8,818 nucleotides of DNA, from positions 1 to 8,818 of the forward strand of contig JAIOTR010000216.1 in the NCBI GenBank assembly GCA_021106665.1, written 5' to 3'. Both the position numbers and the translations under genes were made by a program. Source of the stretch: Bacteroidales bacterium. GTDB taxonomy: Bacteria > Bacteroidota > Bacteroidia > Bacteroidales > JAADJA01. Below the pieces are notes generated by a model. The model was given only the letters and a program-made list of their open reading frames with translations, was not told where the DNA came from and ran no database searches. Below, piece after piece: positions 5,876-8,818 of the stretch. Positions within the stretch are counted from its first letter, which is position 1, and each line of letters begins with the position of its first letter.

Positions 5876-7183
5876 ATGAATAAGACAATAGGAATCAGGC
5901 TCGAGGATAAATATTTAATGGAAAGGCGTGTGGCCATCATTCCCAAACATGCGAAAAAATTAATTGAAGAGCAGCACCTTAAAATTTTGGTTCAAAAATC
6001 TCCGAAAAGAATTTTTACGCACCGGGAATTTGAAGCTGCCGGGGCAAAAGTTGTTGATAACGTGCAGGAGGCTCCTGTAATATTTGGTGTAAAAGAAATG
6101 CCTATTGATTTTTTTGAGGAGGGAAAAACATACATTTTCTTTTCACATGTTATCAAGGGCCAGCCATACAATATGCCCATGCTCAAAAAGATGATGGAAA
6201 AAAAGGTGAACCTGATTGAGTATGAGAAGGTGGTGGATGAAATGGGAAGAAGGTTGATTTTCTTTGGAAGGTTTGCCGGATTGGCCGGAATGATAAACTC
6301 TCTTTGGTCTATGGGGCAGCGATTGAAAGAGTATGGATATGAAACACCATTTACTAAAATCAAACAATCACATAAATACGATTCGCTGGAAGATGCAATA
6401 TCTGTGATTTCTGAAGTCGGGCAAAAAATTGCAGAGGACGGATTACCTGACGAGTTAACACCTTTAACAATCGGATTTACCGGCTATGGCAATGTTTCGA
6501 ATGGGGCACAGGAAATAGCAGCACTATTACCAATAAAGGAAATTACGCCGGAAGATTTGTTGAAACTTAAGAGTAGAAAGAACCTCAAGAATAATGTTTT
6601 ATACAAGGTGGTTTTTAAAGAATGGGATCTGTCAAAGCCAAAAGACTCCTCTGTTGAGTTCGATCTCCAGCATTATTATTCTCATCCAGAATTATATGAA
6701 AGTATTTTCGAACAATACATTCCTCACCTGTCCATACTGATGAACTGTATGTATTGGAATGATAATTATCCCAGAATTGTTACCAAGGATTATCTTGAGC
6801 AATTATATGTTGCAGGAACACCAAAGTTAACTGTAATTGGCGATGTAACCTGCGATTCGGATGGTTCGATTGAATGTACGCATAAGGGAACAGAGATTGA
6901 AGATCCCATCTTTGTATACAACCCGTTTACGAAAAAGCCAACCATGGGATTTAAAGGTGAAGGAATTTTGGTGATGGCTGTGGACATTTTACCAAGTGAA
7001 TTGCCGAGGGAATCTTCAATTGCATTTAGTAATGCGTTGTTTGGTTATGTCAAATCAATTGCTGAAGCTGATTATTCAGTTTCTTTTGAAGATCTGAAGC
7101 TGCCGAATCCAATCAAAAAAGCCATGATATTGCACAATGGTGAATTGACTCCTGATTTTAAATATATTGAGAAATACTTATAA
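5876..7183 (+). CDS. Lysine-ketoglutarate reductase (saccharopine dehydrogenase, lysine-forming type), stand-alone LKR
   Basis: Condenses L-lysine with 2-oxoglutarate and reduces the product to saccharopine with NAD(P)H, the first step of the saccharopine route. The 435 residues align end to end with the N-terminal half of eukaryotic AASS and belong to the AlaDH/PNT-like fold. The N-terminal domain has IGIRLEDKYLMERR (5-18), GVKEMP (71-76), FFSHVIKGQ (88-96) and GRFAGLAGMIN (131-141). By analogy with yeast Lys1 Lys77/His96, Lys73 and His91 are the likely acid-base pair. The nucleotide-binding segment is FTGYGNVSNGAQE (201-213). GDVTCDSDGSIE (322-333) and GEGILVMAVDILPSELP (371-387) follow, as in AASS. 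The start is supported by homology from residue 5 onward. The SDH half follows as a separate gene 141 nt downstream. Degradation rather than synthesis is inferred from the AASS-like sequence. Confidence 0.92.
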   Translation: MNKTIGIRLEDKYLMERRVAIIPKHAKKLIEEQHLKILVQKSPKRIFTHREFEAAGAKVVDNVQEAPVIFGVKEMPIDFFEEGKTYIFFSHVIKGQPYNMPMLKKMMEKKVNLIEYEKVVDEMGRRLIFFGRFAGLAGMINSLWSMGQRLKEYGYETPFTKIKQSHKYDSLEDAISVISEVGQKIAEDGLPDELTPLTIGFTGYGNVSNGAQEIAALLPIKEITPEDLLKLKSRKNLKNNVLYKVVFKEWDLSKPKDSSVEFDLQHYYSHPELYESIFEQYIPHLSILMNCMYWNDNYPRIVTKDYLEQLYVAGTPKLTVIGDVTCDSDGSIECTHKGTEIEDPIFVYNPFTKKPTMGFKGEGILVMAVDILPSELPRESSIAFSNALFGYVKSIAEADYSVSFEDLKLPNPIKKAMILHNGELTPDFKYIEKYL

Positions 7184-7324
7184 ATAGTTCATAGAGTGAT
7201 AAATCAGTAAATCATCTATAGTTTAAAATTCAGTTAATAAATTTTGTATTAAAAGTTTTTTATCACGGATAATATTTTAAAATTCGCAATTTCAATTTCT
7301 AATAGTTAAAATAATAAATAAATT
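7184..7324 (+). other. Intergenic gap between the LKR and SDH genes
   Basis: A very AT-rich 141-nt gap. I find no hairpin terminator, so the upstream transcript probably reads through. A near-consensus -7 box, TAAATTTTG (7238-7246), has one T too many and no TTG at the right distance, so an internal promoter is only weakly possible. No SD sequence precedes the SDH ATG, as usual in Bacteroidota. Confidence 0.4.
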
Positions 7325-8662
7325 ATGAAGAAAGTATTAATTCTCGGCGCTGGAATGGTTGTAAAACCAATCGTTCAGTATCTTCTTAAACAAGGTTATC
7401 ATGTTACGGTTGCCACCCGTACAAAATCAAAAGCTGTTGCCATGATTGACGGTCATGCAAATGGAACTTCTCTTGCCTGGACAGTTGATGATGAAGCTAC
7501 TTTGGATCAATTGATTAAAAAACATGATCTGACAGTTAGTTTATTGCCATATGCATATCATATGATGGTGGCAAAAAAATGTATTGCCCATAAAAAGAAT
7601 ATGGTTACCACTTCTTATGTAAAACCTGAGATGAAAGCATTACATGAAGAAGCGAAAGCTGCAGGAATAATCATCCTGAATGAATTGGGATTGGATCCGG
7701 GTATTGATCATATGTCGGCAATGCGGATCATTGACCATGTGCATAAGAAAGGAGGTAAAATAGAAGAATTTTATTCAGTGTGTGGAGCTTTACCTGCGAC
7801 GGAAGCATGCGATAATCCTTTTAATTATAAATTTTCATGGAGTCCGAAAGGCGTGGTAATGGCAAGTAATAATGATGGTAATTATTTGAGGTATGGCAAA
7901 ATTATTTATGTGCCACCTGAAGACCTGTTTAAAAACCCGATGAAAACAACATTTCCTGAAGTAGGGAATTTGGAGATATATCCAAACAGGGATTCTGTAC
8001 CTTATATTGATCTATATGGAATTCCTGAAACAAAAACCATGTTCCGTGGTACATTCAGACATAAAGGCTGGTGTGAGTCTTTGGATGCATTAAAAGCACT
8101 TAAACTGATCACCAACGATAAATATGATTTTACAGGAAAATCGTATGCTGATATGATTGCTATGCTAATTGGAGAGGATAGCTCAGATAATATCCGGGAA
8201 AAGGCTGCCAAATTCCTTGGACTGGGAACCGATGCTTATGCGCTGAATGCTATTGAGTGGTTAGGATTATTTAGTAATGAAGCAATAAACAGGGGAGAGG
8301 ATACACCATTTGAAATTACTTCTGACATCATGATTGATAAAATGATGATTAGTAATACTGAAAGGGATATGGTTGTACTTCAACACCTGTTTTTGGCATC
8401 CTATCCTGATGGATCGAAAGAAGTTTTAAAGTCCAGTATGCTTGATTATGGTACTTTGGCTACTGATACAGCTATTGCCAGGACTGTAGCGCTTCCCGCA
8501 GCAATGGGTGTTGAATTGATCCTGGAAGGAAAAATCAATATTCCTGGTGTGTATATTCCCGTATTACCTGAAATTTACAATCCAATTCTTGACCAGCTCG
8601 AAACTGTAGGAATAACTATGGTTGAGGAGTATGGATTACCGGAAAGTGAGATATTGAAGTAG
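7325..8662 (+). CDS. Saccharopine dehydrogenase (L-glutamate-forming type), stand-alone SDH
   Basis: Oxidises saccharopine to 2-aminoadipate 6-semialdehyde and glutamate, the second step of the pathway. The 445 residues match the C-terminal half of eukaryotic AASS and fungal Lys9 over the whole length. The Rossmann domain begins KKVLILGAGMVVKP (2-15). Then come SLLPYAYH (72-79), NMVTTSYV (92-99), LNELGLDPGIDHM (118-130) and SVCGALPA (151-158, with the conserved Cys153). The substrate domain has NPFNYKFSWSPKGV (154-167) and YPNRDS (209-214), and the end returns to the nucleotide domain with ARTVALPAAMGVELIL (385-400). The start is fixed by the glycine-rich motif at residue 8. It is probably cotranscribed with the LKR gene 141 nt upstream, and two hairpins follow its stop. 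Fungal Lys9 runs the reverse reaction for lysine synthesis, so direction rests on the partner and context. Confidence 0.93.
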   Translation: MKKVLILGAGMVVKPIVQYLLKQGYHVTVATRTKSKAVAMIDGHANGTSLAWTVDDEATLDQLIKKHDLTVSLLPYAYHMMVAKKCIAHKKNMVTTSYVKPEMKALHEEAKAAGIIILNELGLDPGIDHMSAMRIIDHVHKKGGKIEEFYSVCGALPATEACDNPFNYKFSWSPKGVVMASNNDGNYLRYGKIIYVPPEDLFKNPMKTTFPEVGNLEIYPNRDSVPYIDLYGIPETKTMFRGTFRHKGWCESLDALKALKLITNDKYDFTGKSYADMIAMLIGEDSSDNIREKAAKFLGLGTDAYALNAIEWLGLFSNEAINRGEDTPFEITSDIMIDKMMISNTERDMVVLQHLFLASYPDGSKEVLKSSMLDYGTLATDTAIARTVALPAAMGVELILEGKINIPGVYIPVLPEIYNPILDQLETVGITMVEEYGLPESEILK

Positions 8663-8675
8663 AAGTTTCAATCAT

Positions 8676-8701
8676 AAACCCCAACTTTAAAGTTGGGATT
8701 T
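8676..8701 (+). terminator. Palindrome just after the SDH gene
   Basis: CCCAACTTTAAAGTTGGG (8680-8697) is a perfect 18-base palindrome. After one mismatch, AAA (8676-8678) pairs with TTT (8699-8701). It starts 14 nt after the SDH stop. The transcript could form a stem with a small AU-rich loop, but only a short T tract (ATTTATAT) follows, so it may be a weak terminator, a 3'-end stabiliser or a dispersed palindromic element. Confidence 0.5.
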
Positions 8702-8725
8702 ATATAAAGATCACCTAAAACATAA

Positions 8726-8756
8726 AAATAAAGCCCTAATTATAAGGGCTTTATTT
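8726..8756. terminator. Bidirectional rho-independent terminator
   Basis: AAATAAAGCCCT (8726-8737) pairs perfectly with AGGGCTTTATTT (8745-8756) around a 7-nt loop (AATTATA). The right arm ends T-rich for plus-strand transcripts, and the left flank is A-rich, giving U-rich RNA for minus-strand transcripts. It lies between the SDH gene and a convergent gene ending at 8776, so it can serve both. Confidence 0.85.
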
Positions 8757-8775
8757 GATCAACTGCAAAGTTTTT

Positions 8776-8818
8776 CTATTCTACTTTTATCATCTTCTTC
8801 GTTTGTATTCCTTCATTG
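8776..8818 (-). CDS. 3' end of a gene, probably a T9SS C-terminal sorting domain protein (fragment)
   Basis: On the minus strand the window edge opens into the frame NEGIQTKKMIKVE followed by a TAG stop (8778-8776). This resembles the last strand of type A T9SS C-terminal sorting domains, which often end in a TKKIIV-like segment before a short charged end. The stop lies just upstream of the bidirectional terminator, as expected for a convergent gene. If right, the protein crosses the outer membrane by the type IX system of Bacteroidota. Only 13 residues are visible, so the rest of the protein and its role are unknown. Confidence 0.45.
   Translation of the reverse strand, partial: NEGIQTKKMIKVE

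Noticed and set aside
5992..6363. A 123-codon open frame on the minus strand inside the LKR gene
   Set aside because: It lies wholly antisense to a strongly conserved gene and its translation resembles no family I know; it is a by-product of the real reading frame.
7238..7246. TAAATTTTG as a promoter of the SDH gene
   Set aside because: It does not fit TAnnTTTG exactly and no TTG lies 19-21 nt upstream.
1..8818. A mobile element, phage remnant, tRNA or rRNA gene, or defence system
   Set aside because: No transposase, integrase, attachment repeat, tRNA cloverleaf or defence domain could be seen on either strand; gene content and base use look uniformly chromosomal.

Overview
The window reads as an AT-rich chromosomal segment of a Bacteroidota (Bacteroidetes) bacterium. 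The evidence is: two families I know essentially only from that phylum (DUF4290 and DUF6427), the phylum-typical MurA active-site variant, promoters of the Bacteroidota form TTG-N19-TAnnTTTG, no clear Shine-Dalgarno sequences, and at the right edge the last 13 codons of a gene whose end resembles a type IX secretion (T9SS) sorting domain. I cannot place it below phylum level.

Left part, minus strand, 1-5574. Six genes run leftwards: a DUF4290 protein (4948-5574), murA (3373-4677), purD (2079-3356), a polytopic DUF6427 membrane protein (970-1977), rnhB (364-963) and the 5' part of a secreted protein-L-isoaspartate methyltransferase (1-265, cut by the window edge). murA/purD and DUF6427/rnhB are tightly spaced (16 and 6 nt). 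The other gaps are 98-270 nt. Two gaps hold structure: a pair of oppositely oriented 8-bp-period arrays before murA, and a GC-rich imperfect palindrome between purD and the DUF6427 gene.

Middle, 5575-5875. This divergent intergenic region holds two good back-to-back promoters, one for DUF4290 (leftward) and one for the lysine genes (rightward). Their -33 elements lie about 30 bp apart.

Right part, plus strand, 5876-8662. Two genes encode the two halves of the eukaryotic bifunctional enzyme AASS (LKR/SDH) as separate proteins: lysine-ketoglutarate reductase (5876-7183) and saccharopine dehydrogenase (7325-8662). Together they should convert L-lysine plus 2-oxoglutarate through saccharopine to 2-aminoadipate 6-semialdehyde plus glutamate. 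After them come an 18-base palindrome and a 12-bp-stem terminator, then the convergent end of a minus-strand gene.

Most of the window is ordinary housekeeping DNA. I see no transposon, CRISPR array, RNA gene, phage gene or convincing new multi-gene system. The points most worth a second look are the split lysine pathway, the octamer arrays, the MurA Cys-to-Asp variant and the exported repair methyltransferase.
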